Positions 45,692 to 53,852 are shown, counted from the stretch's first letter. The stretch is 64,000 bases of DNA from Pedobacter chitinilyticus (GCF_003313385.1 NZ_QMHN01000009.1:1-64000), one strand, 5' to 3'. Notes: a model not told the origin generated them from the sequence alone. Numbers and translations are program-made.

Positions 45692-45714
45692 GTTTATACT
45701 AAAACAGTATAAAC
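45692..45714. promoter_or_regulatory. 9-bp palindrome upstream of the coiled-coil protein gene
   Basis: GTTTATACT (45692-45700) and AGTATAAAC (45706-45714) are perfect mirror arms with a 5-nt centre. It lies 16 bases upstream of the minus-strand start at 45676, a plausible operator position. Confidence 0.45.
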
Positions 45715-45838
45715 AGATAAATAGTATAGCCAATCAACTTGGCATGTCTCGTTAATTTTGCTCAAGTTAGGATGTTTAATCAAGAAATCAATTGATTCGG
45801 GTCATTTTTTTATGGTTACGCAACGATAAATTTGCAAA

Positions 45839-47095
45839 ATGCAGATAGGAATAATAGGATTGGGAGATATGGGAAAGCTTTACGCATTGACATTTGCTAA
45901 AGCTGGTTACCAAGTTTGCGGAACGGACATGCCCCACCGACTCCAAGAACTTCAAGAGGAGCTTTTACCCCAAAACATAGCAATACTAGCAGATGGACAC
46001 GAAGTTTCTCGAAAATCGGATTTTATCATTTATGCCGTAGAGGCCGAAAAAATAGATGAAGTAGTTTCACGATTTGCAAAATCTACCAAGTATGGAGCAA
46101 TCGTTGCAGGGCAAACTTCAGTAAAGCATCCTGAAATTGCTGCCTTTGAGAAGTATCTCCCTACAGATGCCCATATTGTAACCAGCCACTCGCTACATGG
46201 CCCTGGGTTTAGTACCCAAGGACAAACCCTGGTCGTCATTCGTCACAAAGCAACCGATGAGGTTTATCAAAAAGCGTTGAGCGTTTATGAAGCGCTAGGT
46301 GCTAACATTATCGAAATGGACAGCTATCAACAACATGATCAAATAGTGGCTGATACGCAAGCGGTAACGCATATGGGTTTTGAAAGTATGGGCTCTGCCT
46401 GGAAAAATGCAGGTTTCTATCCTTGGGATAATCCAGTGTACGCTGGGGGTATCGATAACATTAAAATACTAACCACCCTTCGCATCTTTAGCTATAAATC
46501 GCACATTTATGCAGGACTGGCCATTTTAAATCCCTATGCACAAACGCAAGTTAGAGAATACGCCAAAACCGAAAGCGAGCTTTTTGCTTTAATGATAGCG
46601 GAGAACGAAACGACCTTTAGAAAGAAGATCTATGCGGCCAAAGATTTTATGTTCAGCCAAAACGAAAAGCCAATGCTGTTAAATGGTGAAATGATGGAAA
46701 CCTTTAGCCTGGCAGATAAAGCCCACCAAAGAAAACCAAATTCGCACTTGAGCATTTTGAGCATGGTTTGCGCTTGGCACGCGATGAATGTCAATCCATA
46801 CGATAATTTAATTTGTCAAACACCGCCCTTCCGTTTACGCTTAGGCATTGCCGAATATCTTTTCAAAAACGAAGAACTATTAGAAGAAACCATACAGGCC
46901 GCCCTTTATAATAAAGAGATGAGAAAAGATGACCTAGAATTTCATACTGCGGTACATGAGTGGGCCTCCATTATTGGCTACGGAGATATGAAAGGCTACA
47001 AAGCACATTTCGAAGCCGCTAAAGCCTTTTTTAGCAATAGACTTTTAGCAGGAAGAGAACTCAGCTCAGAAATGATTAAGCAATTGATGACCTGA
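45839..47095 (+). CDS. Prephenate dehydrogenase, fungal Tyr1-like type
   Basis: The 418-residue cytoplasmic enzyme has a Rossmann start IGIIGLGDMGKLYALTFAKA. Family blocks follow: SDFIIYAVEAEKIDEVV, GQTSVKHPEIAAFEKYLP, SHSLHGPG, ADTQAVTHMGFESMGSAW, SHIYAGLAILNP, and PNSHLSILSMVCAW with NPYDNLICQTPPFR. It should oxidise and decarboxylate prephenate to 4-hydroxyphenylpyruvate in tyrosine synthesis. The blocks and their order match yeast Tyr1 as I remember it far better than the shorter bacterial TyrA (about 280-370 residues). No other aromatic pathway gene is adjacent. A TAAATTTG box at 45827-45834 ends 4 bases before the ATG; if used, the transcript would be leaderless. Confidence 0.85.
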   Translation: MQIGIIGLGDMGKLYALTFAKAGYQVCGTDMPHRLQELQEELLPQNIAILADGHEVSRKSDFIIYAVEAEKIDEVVSRFAKSTKYGAIVAGQTSVKHPEIAAFEKYLPTDAHIVTSHSLHGPGFSTQGQTLVVIRHKATDEVYQKALSVYEALGANIIEMDSYQQHDQIVADTQAVTHMGFESMGSAWKNAGFYPWDNPVYAGGIDNIKILTTLRIFSYKSHIYAGLAILNPYAQTQVREYAKTESELFALMIAENETTFRKKIYAAKDFMFSQNEKPMLLNGEMMETFSLADKAHQRKPNSHLSILSMVCAWHAMNVNPYDNLICQTPPFRLRLGIAEYLFKNEELLEETIQAALYNKEMRKDDLEFHTAVHEWASIIGYGDMKGYKAHFEAAKAFFSNRLLAGRELSSEMIKQLMT

Positions 47096-47231
47096 AGTAG
47101 CTAGTTTTTATGGTCAAATAAACAGTTAACCAATAGGAAAATGGTGCAATTTCGATTAACCAAATAACCAACCTTTATCAATTAACCTATAAAATCTAAG
47201 TATTCTATAGACATTCTTTTATTGCTTTTTT

Positions 47232-48107
47232 ATGGTGAAAAGCCAATTGAAGTGGTTTATATTTGCCGCCATGTCGGTGTTAATTTTTACCATAATTGTG
47301 CTTTTAGGCGCTTTTTTAGCAGGCTTTTTAGGCTCGTTAACAGGTCTTGGTGGAGGAGTGATCATTATCCCGCTATTAACTTTAGGTTTAGGCGTTGATA
47401 TCCACTATGCCATTGGAGCCTCTATCATATCCGTAATCGCTACTTCTACAGGTTCGGCTGCGGCTTATGTAAAAGAAGGATTGACCAATATGCGGATTGG
47501 TATGTTCCTCGAAATTGCCACCACCGTTGGGGCTATTTTGGGAGCGGTCATTGCAGTTTATTTAAACGCAGCTTATGTTGCTGTGATTTTCGGCTGTATC
47601 CTCATCTTCTCTTCAATGATGACTTTGAAAAAGAAGGTCGATCACACAACCTTAGATTATAGTAGTAAAGGTGCTAAATTTTTCAAACTGAATGGTTCCT
47701 ATCCAAACCAAGGCGTAGAAACACCCTATGCCGTAAAAAATGTAGCAGGTGGCTTTTTCATGATGTTGTTTGCAGGTACCTTATCAGGATTGTTGGGAAT
47801 TGGCAGTGGAGCCTTAAAAGTAATTGCAATGGATAATATCATGCGTTTACCCTTCAAAGTATCTACCACTACCAGCAACTTTATGATGGGCGTTACCGCT
47901 GCGGCAAGTGCGGTAGTTTATTTGCACCGTGGACAAATAGATCCAGGAATCGCCATGCCAGTTTGTATTGGCGTATTAATAGGAGCAACAGTTGGCGCTA
48001 AAGTACTGGTAAAAGCTAAAACCGATAAATTGAAGATGGTATTTGCAGTGGTAGTAACCATTTTGGCCATACAAATGATTTATAAAGGACTTTCCGGTGG
48101 ATTTTAA
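47232..48107 (+). CDS. TauE/SafE family sulfite/anion permease
   Basis: The 291-residue inner-membrane protein has about eight hydrophobic segments. It shows the repeated TauE/SafE glycine motif: GFLGSLTGLGGGVIIIPLL in the first half and LSGLLGIGSGALKVIAM in the second. The family exports sulfite, sulfonates and related organic anions. The ATG at 47232 adds a charged N-terminal stretch; a second ATG at 47271 (MSVLIFTII) is also a good start. The DUF1634 gene 142 bases downstream is a regular partner of this family, supporting the call. Confidence 0.9.
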   Translation: MVKSQLKWFIFAAMSVLIFTIIVLLGAFLAGFLGSLTGLGGGVIIIPLLTLGLGVDIHYAIGASIISVIATSTGSAAAYVKEGLTNMRIGMFLEIATTVGAILGAVIAVYLNAAYVAVIFGCILIFSSMMTLKKKVDHTTLDYSSKGAKFFKLNGSYPNQGVETPYAVKNVAGGFFMMLFAGTLSGLLGIGSGALKVIAMDNIMRLPFKVSTTTSNFMMGVTAAASAVVYLHRGQIDPGIAMPVCIGVLIGATVGAKVLVKAKTDKLKMVFAVVVTILAIQMIYKGLSGGF

Positions 48108-48150
48108 TATATACACAAGGTCGAGATGCTTGGACTTTAGTTCATCGTAC

Positions 48151-48204
48151 GTCATCCTGACCTGTAGCGAAGCGGAAAGCTACTTGTAAATTTATTTCAG
48201 GATC
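48151..48204. repeat. Imperfect dispersed-type inverted repeat
   Basis: ATCCTGA (48154-48160) and TCAGGAT (48197-48203) form inverted ends around GTAGCGAAGCGG-containing sequence. The wording GTCATCCTGA ... GCGAAGCGG resembles short repeats scattered between genes in many Bacteroidota genomes; only one copy is seen here. Confidence 0.4.
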
Positions 48205-48249
48205 TTAAAGCAATTAATGATAAAAAGATTGGCTCCAAAATAAAGATTA

Positions 48250-48639
48250 ATGGAACAAACTAAAAATATAACAGATAAAGACATTCAATCACTCGTAGGC
48301 AACCTACTTCGAGTTGGAGTCTATATTTCTATGGCCATTGTAATACTAGGCGGTGTCATTTATCTTTTCGACCACGGCAGTGAAAAAATAGACTATGCCG
48401 TATTCGATATAGATAAAGTATCGCTTAAAACCGTTGCCGCAATTTTCGAAGAAGTAATCACCTTCAAGGGAGTAGCAATTGTACAATTTGGACTCCTAAT
48501 GCTAATCTTTACACCAATTGCTAGAGTAATCATGGCAGTAGTCAGCTTCTTTATCGAAAAAGATTACCTCTATGTATTAATAGGTTTAATCGTGCTTTCA
48601 ATCATCATGGCGAGTTTAAGCGGTGGTTTTGCACATTAA
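48250..48639 (+). CDS. DUF1634 domain membrane protein
   Basis: The 129-residue protein has three membrane segments (about 24-42, 74-98 and 106-125) and the DUF1634 look: LLRVGVYISMAIVILGGVIY, GVAIVQFGLLMLIFTPIARV and a YVLIGLIVLSIIMAS tail. DUF1634 genes regularly follow TauE/SafE permeases, as here, and are presumed accessory subunits, though their role is unproven. The next gene (rplC) is 600 bases away. Confidence 0.9.
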   Translation: MEQTKNITDKDIQSLVGNLLRVGVYISMAIVILGGVIYLFDHGSEKIDYAVFDIDKVSLKTVAAIFEEVITFKGVAIVQFGLLMLIFTPIARVIMAVVSFFIEKDYLYVLIGLIVLSIIMASLSGGFAH

Positions 48640-48727
48640 TATAAGAGATACATCGCCCCTTCAATACGAACGCTTATCGTTAATGATCATTTAGCTTACC
48701 AAAGGTGAGCTTTTAAAGATATCAAAG

Positions 48728-48771
48728 GTAGGTTTAAAGTAGGGCTTAAGTAGGGTTTAAGTAGGGATAGT
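48728..48771. repeat. 11-nt tandem repeat (four units)
   Basis: Units starting GTAGG lie at 48728, 48739, 48750 and 48761 with an exact 11-nt period (the middle two are GTAGGGCTTAA and GTAGGGTTTAA). One unit is about one DNA helical turn, so a protein array on one face is conceivable. The rest of 48640-49130 is AT-rich without a recognisable gene; an inverted repeat and a TAATTTTG box lie at 48784-48812. Confidence 0.6.
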
Positions 48772-48783
48772 GTACCATGAGTG

Positions 48784-48812
48784 TACTATGTTATGCGTGC
48801 ATAGTAATTTTG
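48784..48812 (+). promoter_or_regulatory. Inverted repeat overlapping a possible -7 box
   Basis: TACTATG (48784-48790) and CATAGTA (48800-48806) are perfect arms, and the right arm overlaps TAATTTTG (48805-48812), a match to TAnnTTTG. No good -33 element is seen. Any transcript would read toward rplC through about 430 non-coding bases. Confidence 0.35.
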
Positions 48813-49133
48813 CGTATCGAAAACACCTGCCTATTCTTTAACATCTTAACTCCTAGGACCGTTTAATCGCCATGGCTGCATCCTGTCTTTAAAGCAAACC
48901 ATAGCTTGGCAATTAAAGTAGAAAGCAGAGTTTCCATAACCTAAATGTTGCTGTTATTGCTTTTTCAAGCCTTAATTGCAGGATGATATTTTCTTCACAA
49001 ATGTTCAATCCTGTAAGGTTTTAAAATTCAATCTGTTGTGGTTTTTTGGCTCTTTAAAGCATTTTAAAATTCACTTGCTTTCTGCAATCTTAAAATGCTA
49101 CTAATAAAACCTTAAAATTTTTTTAGCTAACTA

Positions 49134-49164
49134 TTTGAAAATTAATAATTCTTGCCTATCTTTG
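49134..49164 (+). promoter_or_regulatory. Promoter of the S10/spc operon (rplC)
   Basis: TTTG at 49134-49137 and TATCTTTG at 49157-49164 match both Bacteroidota promoter elements exactly with a 19-nt spacer, followed by CCGTCCCTTT. The leader to rplC is about 70 nt and contains a small hairpin, CGAAGC/GCTTCG (49200-49217). Confidence 0.88.
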
Positions 49165-49241
49165 CCGTCCCTTTGCGGGGATTGTATATCCACCTTGAAC
49201 GAAGCCCTACTGCTTCGATGGGTGTTAACTTAATTAAAGAA

Positions 49242-49856
49242 ATGTCAGGAATTATTGGAAAAAAAGTAGGAATGACCAGTATTTTCGATGCAGAAGGAAG
49301 AAACATTCCTTGTACTGTAATCGAAGCTGGGCCTTGTGTAGTTACACAAGTTAAAACCGAAGAAAAAGACGGTTATTCATCTATCCAGTTAGGATTTGAT
49401 GAAGCAAAAGAAAAAAACGTAACGCAACCTTTAAAAGGTCATTACGCTAAAGCAAACACTACCCCAAAACGTAAATTGGTTGAGTTCACTGAGTTTGATG
49501 GTTTAAACTTAGGCGACACAGTAACGGTAGATATCTTCGCTGAAGGTGACTACGTTGATGTGGTTGGAACTTCAAAAGGTAAAGGTTTCCAAGGTGTTGT
49601 GAAACGTCATGGTTTCGCTGGTGTGGGTGGTCAAACTCACGGTCAGCATAACAGAATGCGTGCACCAGGTTCATTAGGAGCTTCTTCATGGCCTTCACGT
49701 GTATTCAAAGGAATGCGTATGGCTGGTAGAACAGGTGGTGATAGAGTGAAAGTTCAAAACTTACAAGTATTGAAAGTTTACGCTGAGCAAAACCTAGTGG
49801 TAGTTAGTGGTTCCATTCCAGGAGCTAAAGGTTCTTACGTAATCTTAGATAAGTAA
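49242..49856 (+). CDS. rplC: 50S ribosomal protein uL3
   Basis: The 204-residue product starts MSGIIGKKVGMTSIFDAEGR and carries the uL3 signature KGFQGVVKRHGFAG with GLGQTHG-like GVGGQTHGQHNRMRAPGS. uL3 is an early assembly protein near the peptidyl transferase centre. The upstream frame to 49152 is leader sequence that overlaps the promoter, so the ATG at 49242 is the start. Here rplC is the first gene of its operon, because rpsJ is not next to it. Confidence 0.97.
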   Translation: MSGIIGKKVGMTSIFDAEGRNIPCTVIEAGPCVVTQVKTEEKDGYSSIQLGFDEAKEKNVTQPLKGHYAKANTTPKRKLVEFTEFDGLNLGDTVTVDIFAEGDYVDVVGTSKGKGFQGVVKRHGFAGVGGQTHGQHNRMRAPGSLGASSWPSRVFKGMRMAGRTGGDRVKVQNLQVLKVYAEQNLVVVSGSIPGAKGSYVILDK

Positions 49857-49861
49857 GCAAG

Positions 49862-50491
49862 ATGGAAGTTAAAGTAGTAAACATTTCAGGAAAAGAGACA
49901 GGTGCCAAGGTGCAACTTCCTGAGTCGGTATTTGGTGTAACGCCAAACGATCACGCGATTTATTTAGATGTAAAACAGTATTTGGCTAACCAACGTCAAG
50001 GTACTCACAAATCTAAGCAACGTAACGAAATTGCTGGTTCTACCCGTAAATTATACAAACAAAAAGGTACTGGTGGTGCACGTGCCGGAAGCATTAAATC
50101 TCCATTGTTCAATGGTGGTGGTCGTGTTTTTGGTCCTCAACCTCGTGACTATAGTTTTAAATTGAACAAAAAGCTAAAATCATTGGCTCGTAAATCAGCT
50201 TTAGCTTATAAAGCTCAGGATAACAGCATTGTTGTTTTGGAAGATTTCAACTTTGATAGCATCAAAACTAAAAACTATATCAATTTGGTTAACGCATTAA
50301 ACTTAGCAGGTGAAAAAACTTTGTTAGTGTTACCAGAACAAAACAACAATATTTATTTATCAAGCAGAAATATTCAGAAAACGAAAGTAATTACTGCTGG
50401 TGATTTAAACACTTATGATGTGTTGAACGCTGGTAAACTTTTGTTAACTGCTAACTCGCTTAAAACATTGGAGGAGGCATTTGCCAAGTAA
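49862..50491 (+). CDS. rplD: 50S ribosomal protein uL4
   Basis: The 209-residue product shows the uL4 loop QRQGTHKSKQRNEIAGSTRK and KGTGGARAGSIKSPLFNGGG, which line the peptide exit tunnel. In gamma-proteobacteria uL4 represses the S10 operon; that control is not established in Bacteroidota. It starts 5 bases after rplC and ends just before rplW. Confidence 0.97.
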   Translation: MEVKVVNISGKETGAKVQLPESVFGVTPNDHAIYLDVKQYLANQRQGTHKSKQRNEIAGSTRKLYKQKGTGGARAGSIKSPLFNGGGRVFGPQPRDYSFKLNKKLKSLARKSALAYKAQDNSIVVLEDFNFDSIKTKNYINLVNALNLAGEKTLLVLPEQNNNIYLSSRNIQKTKVITAGDLNTYDVLNAGKLLLTANSLKTLEEAFAK

Positions 50492-50492
50492 T

Positions 50493-50783
50493 ATGGAAAT
50501 CTTACAAAAACCAATTTTAACCGAAAAAGCATCTGCATTGACTGAAAAAGCTAACCGTTTTACTTTCCAAGTAGATCACAGAGCTAACAAATTGCAGATT
50601 AAGAAAGCCATTGAGCAAATGTACGGTGTAACCATCGTAGCCCTAAACACAATGGTAGTTCAAGGTAAGGCAAAAACCAGAAACACTAAAGCAGGTTTAG
50701 TAACTGGCCGTAGCCCTAAATACAAAAAAGCTATTGTTACATTGAAAGATGGCGAAACAATAGATTATTACGCGAATATTTAA
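50493..50783 (+). CDS. rplW: 50S ribosomal protein uL23
   Basis: The 96-residue product begins MEILQKPILTEKASALTE and has the uL23 pattern FQVDHRANKLQIKKAIEQMY. uL23 sits at the tunnel exit and is the docking site for trigger factor and SRP. The ATG at 50493 follows rplD by one base; the earlier in-frame TTG at 50481 lies inside rplD and is not needed. Confidence 0.96.
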   Translation: MEILQKPILTEKASALTEKANRFTFQVDHRANKLQIKKAIEQMYGVTIVALNTMVVQGKAKTRNTKAGLVTGRSPKYKKAIVTLKDGETIDYYANI

Positions 50784-50808
50784 TATAAAAATTGAATAAT
50801 TAATAACT

Positions 50809-51633
50809 ATGGGCTTAAGAAAATTTAAACCAGTCACTCCGGGAACCCGTTTTAGGGTAGGCGCAAGCTTTACGGAGATTACAGCAACCAAGCCCGAAAA
50901 ATCATTGGTTGTATCTTCTAAGAAATCGGGAGGACGTAACAATACAGGTAAAATGACGATGCGCTATATGGGCGGTGGTCATAAAAAATCTTACCGTTTA
51001 ATTGACTTTAAACGTGATAAGTTTGATATCCCTGCAGTTGTAGCTACAATTGAATACGATCCTAACCGTACCGCACGTATCGCATTATTAAACTATGCAG
51101 ACGGCGAGAAGCGTTATATCATTGCACCTGAAGGGTTGCAAGTAGGACAAACAGTGCTTTCGGGTGACAAAGCTACTCCAGAAGTAGGTAATACTTTAAA
51201 ATTAGCTAACATTCCGTTAGGTTCTATTATCCACAACTTAGAGCTTCACCCTGGTAAAGGTGCTCAGTTGGCACGTAGCGCAGGTGCTTATGCACAGTTA
51301 GCTGCAAGAGATGGTAAATATGCTACTATCAAAATGCCATCTGGCGAAGTAAGATCTATCTTAGTTACTTGTTTAGCCACTATTGGTACAGTTTCTAACT
51401 CTGATCATGCAAACGAAGTGTTGGGTAAAGCAGGCCGTAGCCGTTGGATCGGTCGTCGTCCTCGTACTCGTCCAGTAGCGATGAACCCAGTAGATCACCC
51501 AATGGGTGGTGGTGAGGGTAGATCATCTGGTGGTCACCCACGTTCAAGAAACGGCGTTTTAGCTAAAGGCTTCAAAACTCGTTCTAAGAAAAAATACTCA
51601 AATCGTTTCATCATAGAGAAAAGGAAGAAATAA
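50809..51633 (+). CDS. rplB: 50S ribosomal protein uL2
   Basis: The 274-residue product has the uL2 blocks GLRKFKPVTPGTR, the NNTGKMTMRYMGGGHKKSYR region and AMNPVDHPMGGGEGRSSGGH near the peptidyl transferase centre. uL2 is needed for subunit joining. Its stop overlaps the rpsS start by one base (TAATG), implying translational coupling. Confidence 0.98.
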   Translation: MGLRKFKPVTPGTRFRVGASFTEITATKPEKSLVVSSKKSGGRNNTGKMTMRYMGGGHKKSYRLIDFKRDKFDIPAVVATIEYDPNRTARIALLNYADGEKRYIIAPEGLQVGQTVLSGDKATPEVGNTLKLANIPLGSIIHNLELHPGKGAQLARSAGAYAQLAARDGKYATIKMPSGEVRSILVTCLATIGTVSNSDHANEVLGKAGRSRWIGRRPRTRPVAMNPVDHPMGGGEGRSSGGHPRSRNGVLAKGFKTRSKKKYSNRFIIEKRKK

Positions 51634-51899
51634 TGGCTCGTTCAATTAAAAAAGGACCTTATATTGACCATAACGTAGAGAGAAAAGTAAACTCTATGAA
51701 TGATTCAGGCAAAAGGACTGTAATCAAAACTTGGTCACGTAGATCAATGATCTCACCAGATTTCGTTGGTCACACATTTGCAGTGCATAACGGCAATAAA
51801 TTTATACCAGTATACGTAACAGAAAACATGGTTGGCCACAAGCTAGGGGAGTTCGCTCCAACTAGAACCTTTAGAGGCCACTCTGAAAAGAAAAAATAA
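51633..51899 (+). CDS. rpsS: 30S ribosomal protein uS19
   Basis: The 88-residue product MARSIKKGPYIDHNVERK... contains IKTWSRRSMISPDFVGHTF and ends with a basic tail (TFRGHSEKKK). uS19 is a head protein that contacts the A-site tRNA region. Start overlaps the rplB stop by one base. Confidence 0.97.
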   Translation: MARSIKKGPYIDHNVERKVNSMNDSGKRTVIKTWSRRSMISPDFVGHTFAVHNGNKFIPVYVTENMVGHKLGEFAPTRTFRGHSEKKK

Positions 51900-51906
51900 T
51901 TAAAAG

Positions 51907-52269
51907 ATGGAAGCAGTAGCGAAATTAAACAATTGCCCAACTTCACCGCGTAAGATGCGTTTAGTTGTGGATCTTATCAGAGGTGAGCGTGTTGAGAAAG
52001 CATTACAGATTTTGAAGTACACCAATAAAGAAGCTGCTATAAGAGTTGAAAAACTTTTATTGTCTGCCATCAACAATTGGGAGCAAAAAAACTCTGGTTC
52101 TCGCCCTGAAGAAAGCCAATTATTCGTTAAATCGATTATGGTAGACGGTGGTCGTCAATTGAAAAGATTAAGACCAGCACCTCAAGGCCGTGGTTATAGA
52201 ATTCGTAAACGTTCAAACCACGTTACCCTTGTAGTAGATAGTAAAAACGTTGAAACTCAAACTAATTAA
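51907..52269 (+). CDS. rplV: 50S ribosomal protein uL22
   Basis: The 120-residue product has the uL22 features NCPTSPRKMRLVVDLIRGE and the tunnel-lining beta hairpin followed by APQGRGYRIRKRSNHVTLVV. No unusual insertion is seen in the hairpin where macrolide-resistance mutations occur in other species. It lies 7 bases after rpsS. Confidence 0.97.
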   Translation: MEAVAKLNNCPTSPRKMRLVVDLIRGERVEKALQILKYTNKEAAIRVEKLLLSAINNWEQKNSGSRPEESQLFVKSIMVDGGRQLKRLRPAPQGRGYRIRKRSNHVTLVVDSKNVETQTN

Positions 52270-52274
52270 CAGAA

Positions 52275-53108
52275 ATGGGACAAAAAGCACATCCAATAGG
52301 TAACAGGTTAGGAATCATCAGAGGTTGGGATTCTAACTGGTTCGGTGGCAACAACTATGCTGATAAATTAGTTGAGGACGAAAAAATCAGAAAATACCTT
52401 TCAGCACGTATTGCAAAAGGCGGTGTTTCTAAAGTAGTAATCGAGCGTACCTTAAAACGTATCACGGTAACTATCCACACAGCACGTCCAGGAATTGTAA
52501 TCGGTAAAGCTGGCCAAGAAGTGGACAAGATCAAAGAAGAGTTGAAGAAATTGACTAAAAAGGAAATTCAAATCAACATTTTCGAGATCAAACGTCCAGA
52601 ACTTGATGCGCAATTAGTAGCAGAAGGTGTTGCTAAACAATTAGAAGCTAGGATCTCGTTCCGTAGAGCAATGAAATCATCAATCGCATCAACCATGAGA
52701 ATGGGTGCAGAAGGAATCAAAATCATGACTTCTGGCCGTTTAGGTGGTGCGGAGATGGCTCGTACAGAACAGTACAAAGAAGGAAGAATTCCTTTGCATA
52801 CTTTCCGTGCCGATATCGACTACGCTTTAGCAGAAGCTTTAACTACCTATGGTAAAATAGGTATCAAAGTATGGATCTGTAAAGGTGAAGTATACGGTAA
52901 ACGTGATCTTTCTCCAAACATCGGCGCTGCTAACAACGCACCTGGTAAAGGTGGCAGACCAGAAGGTAACTTCGGCGGACGCGATGGCGGAAGAGATAAC
53001 AGAGGCGGCGGCGACAGAAGGAACAACGACAAACGCGGTGGCGGTCGTCCTGGTCAAGGCGGAAGAGATAATAGAGGCGGTGGCCAAAACAGAGGTCCAC
53101 GCAAATAG
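52275..53108 (+). CDS. rpsC: 30S ribosomal protein uS3 with Gly/Arg-rich tail
   Basis: The 277-residue product starts MGQKAHPIGNRLGIIRGWDS and has the KH domain segment GIVIGKAGQEVDKIKEEL. It then carries the C-terminal uS3 domain with MRMGAEGIKIMTSGRLGGAE. uS3 forms the mRNA entry channel. About 60 residues from 216 onward form a Gly/Arg/Asn/Asp-rich tail with many RGG- and GGR-type steps, ending QNRGPRK; most bacterial uS3 proteins stop or turn acidic near residue 230. The tail DNA is more G-rich than its surroundings. Confidence 0.97.
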   Translation: MGQKAHPIGNRLGIIRGWDSNWFGGNNYADKLVEDEKIRKYLSARIAKGGVSKVVIERTLKRITVTIHTARPGIVIGKAGQEVDKIKEELKKLTKKEIQINIFEIKRPELDAQLVAEGVAKQLEARISFRRAMKSSIASTMRMGAEGIKIMTSGRLGGAEMARTEQYKEGRIPLHTFRADIDYALAEALTTYGKIGIKVWICKGEVYGKRDLSPNIGAANNAPGKGGRPEGNFGGRDGGRDNRGGGDRRNNDKRGGGRPGQGGRDNRGGGQNRGPRK

Positions 53109-53142
53109 TTAACAAATCGTTCAACGATAATATTTAAATAAA

Positions 53143-53565
53143 ATGTTACAGCCAAAAAGAACCAAGTTCAGAAAGATGCAAAAAGGCAGGATGAAGGGTT
53201 TAGCAACTCGTGGTGCTGAGCTATCATTCGGATCTTTTGGTATCAAGTCTTTAGAAGCTACTTGGATCACAAGTCGCCAAATCGAGGCAGCACGTATCGC
53301 GGTAACTCGTTACATGAAACGTGAAGGTCAAGTTTGGATCAGAATTTTCCCGGATAAGCCGGTAACGAAAAAGCCAGCTGAGGTACGTATGGGTAAAGGT
53401 AAAGGTGCTCCTGAATACTGGGTAGCAGTAGTAAGACCTGGACGTATCCTTTTCGAAGCAGAAGGTGTGCCTTTGGCAATCGCTAAAGAAGCATTAAGAC
53501 TTGCTGCTCAGAAATTACCTGTTCAAACCAAATTTGTAGTACGTAGAGATTACGTAGAAGCATAA
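53143..53565 (+). CDS. rplP: 50S ribosomal protein uL16
   Basis: The 140-residue product begins MLQPKRTKFRKMQKGRMKG and contains WIRIFPDKPVTKKPAEVRMG and GKGAPEYWVAVVRPG, the uL16 core. uL16 contacts the A-site tRNA elbow. It lies 34 bases after rpsC and 74 before rpmC. Confidence 0.97.
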   Translation: MLQPKRTKFRKMQKGRMKGLATRGAELSFGSFGIKSLEATWITSRQIEAARIAVTRYMKREGQVWIRIFPDKPVTKKPAEVRMGKGKGAPEYWVAVVRPGRILFEAEGVPLAIAKEALRLAAQKLPVQTKFVVRRDYVEA

Positions 53566-53639
53566 AAATTTAGATGGGATCAATGTTGTAAGTAACTTGT
53601 TATTATAACCGCTAGACCCATCATATAAAAATTAATAAG

Positions 53640-53852
53640 ATGAAAAACTCAGAAATCAAAGGGCTTTCACAAGAAGAACTAGTAGCTAAGATCGCAGAAG
53701 AAAAACAAAACTTAGTTAAGTTAAAATTTGCGCACACAATTTCGGCTATCGAGAATCCTAACCGCATCACTGCGGCTAGAAAAACTATAGCCCGATTAAA
53801 CACTGAATTGTCTGTTGCTAAAAAAGCAGCAGCAGCTACTGAAACTAAATAA
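53640..53852 (+). CDS. rpmC: 50S ribosomal protein uL29
   Basis: The 70-residue all-helical product MKNSEIKGLSQEELVAKIAE... contains NLVKLKFAHTISAIENPNRI and the conserved ARKTIARLNTELS helix. uL29 lies beside uL23 at the exit tunnel. Its short Ala/Lys-rich tail is ordinary. Confidence 0.95.
   Translation: MKNSEIKGLSQEELVAKIAEEKQNLVKLKFAHTISAIENPNRITAARKTIARLNTELSVAKKAAAATETK

Noticed and set aside
48813..49130. Possible small gene on the minus strand in the rplC upstream spacer (ATG near 48940)
   Set aside because: The frame is only about two dozen codons with no recognisable product; left as non-coding.
49152..49241. Longer start for rplC
   Set aside because: The extra 30 codons overlap the -7 box and leader and are not part of uL3; MSGIIGKKVGM at 49242 is the family start.
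13403..49241. Classical genomic island inserted between rpsJ and rplC
   Set aside because: I found no integrase, transposase, tRNA or flanking direct repeat, and composition is like the neighbours; rearrangement is the simpler reading.
52839..53124. Several overlapping frames on both strands over the rpsC tail
   Set aside because: They mirror the Gly/Arg-rich codon repeats of the uS3 tail and have no start context or recognisable protein features.
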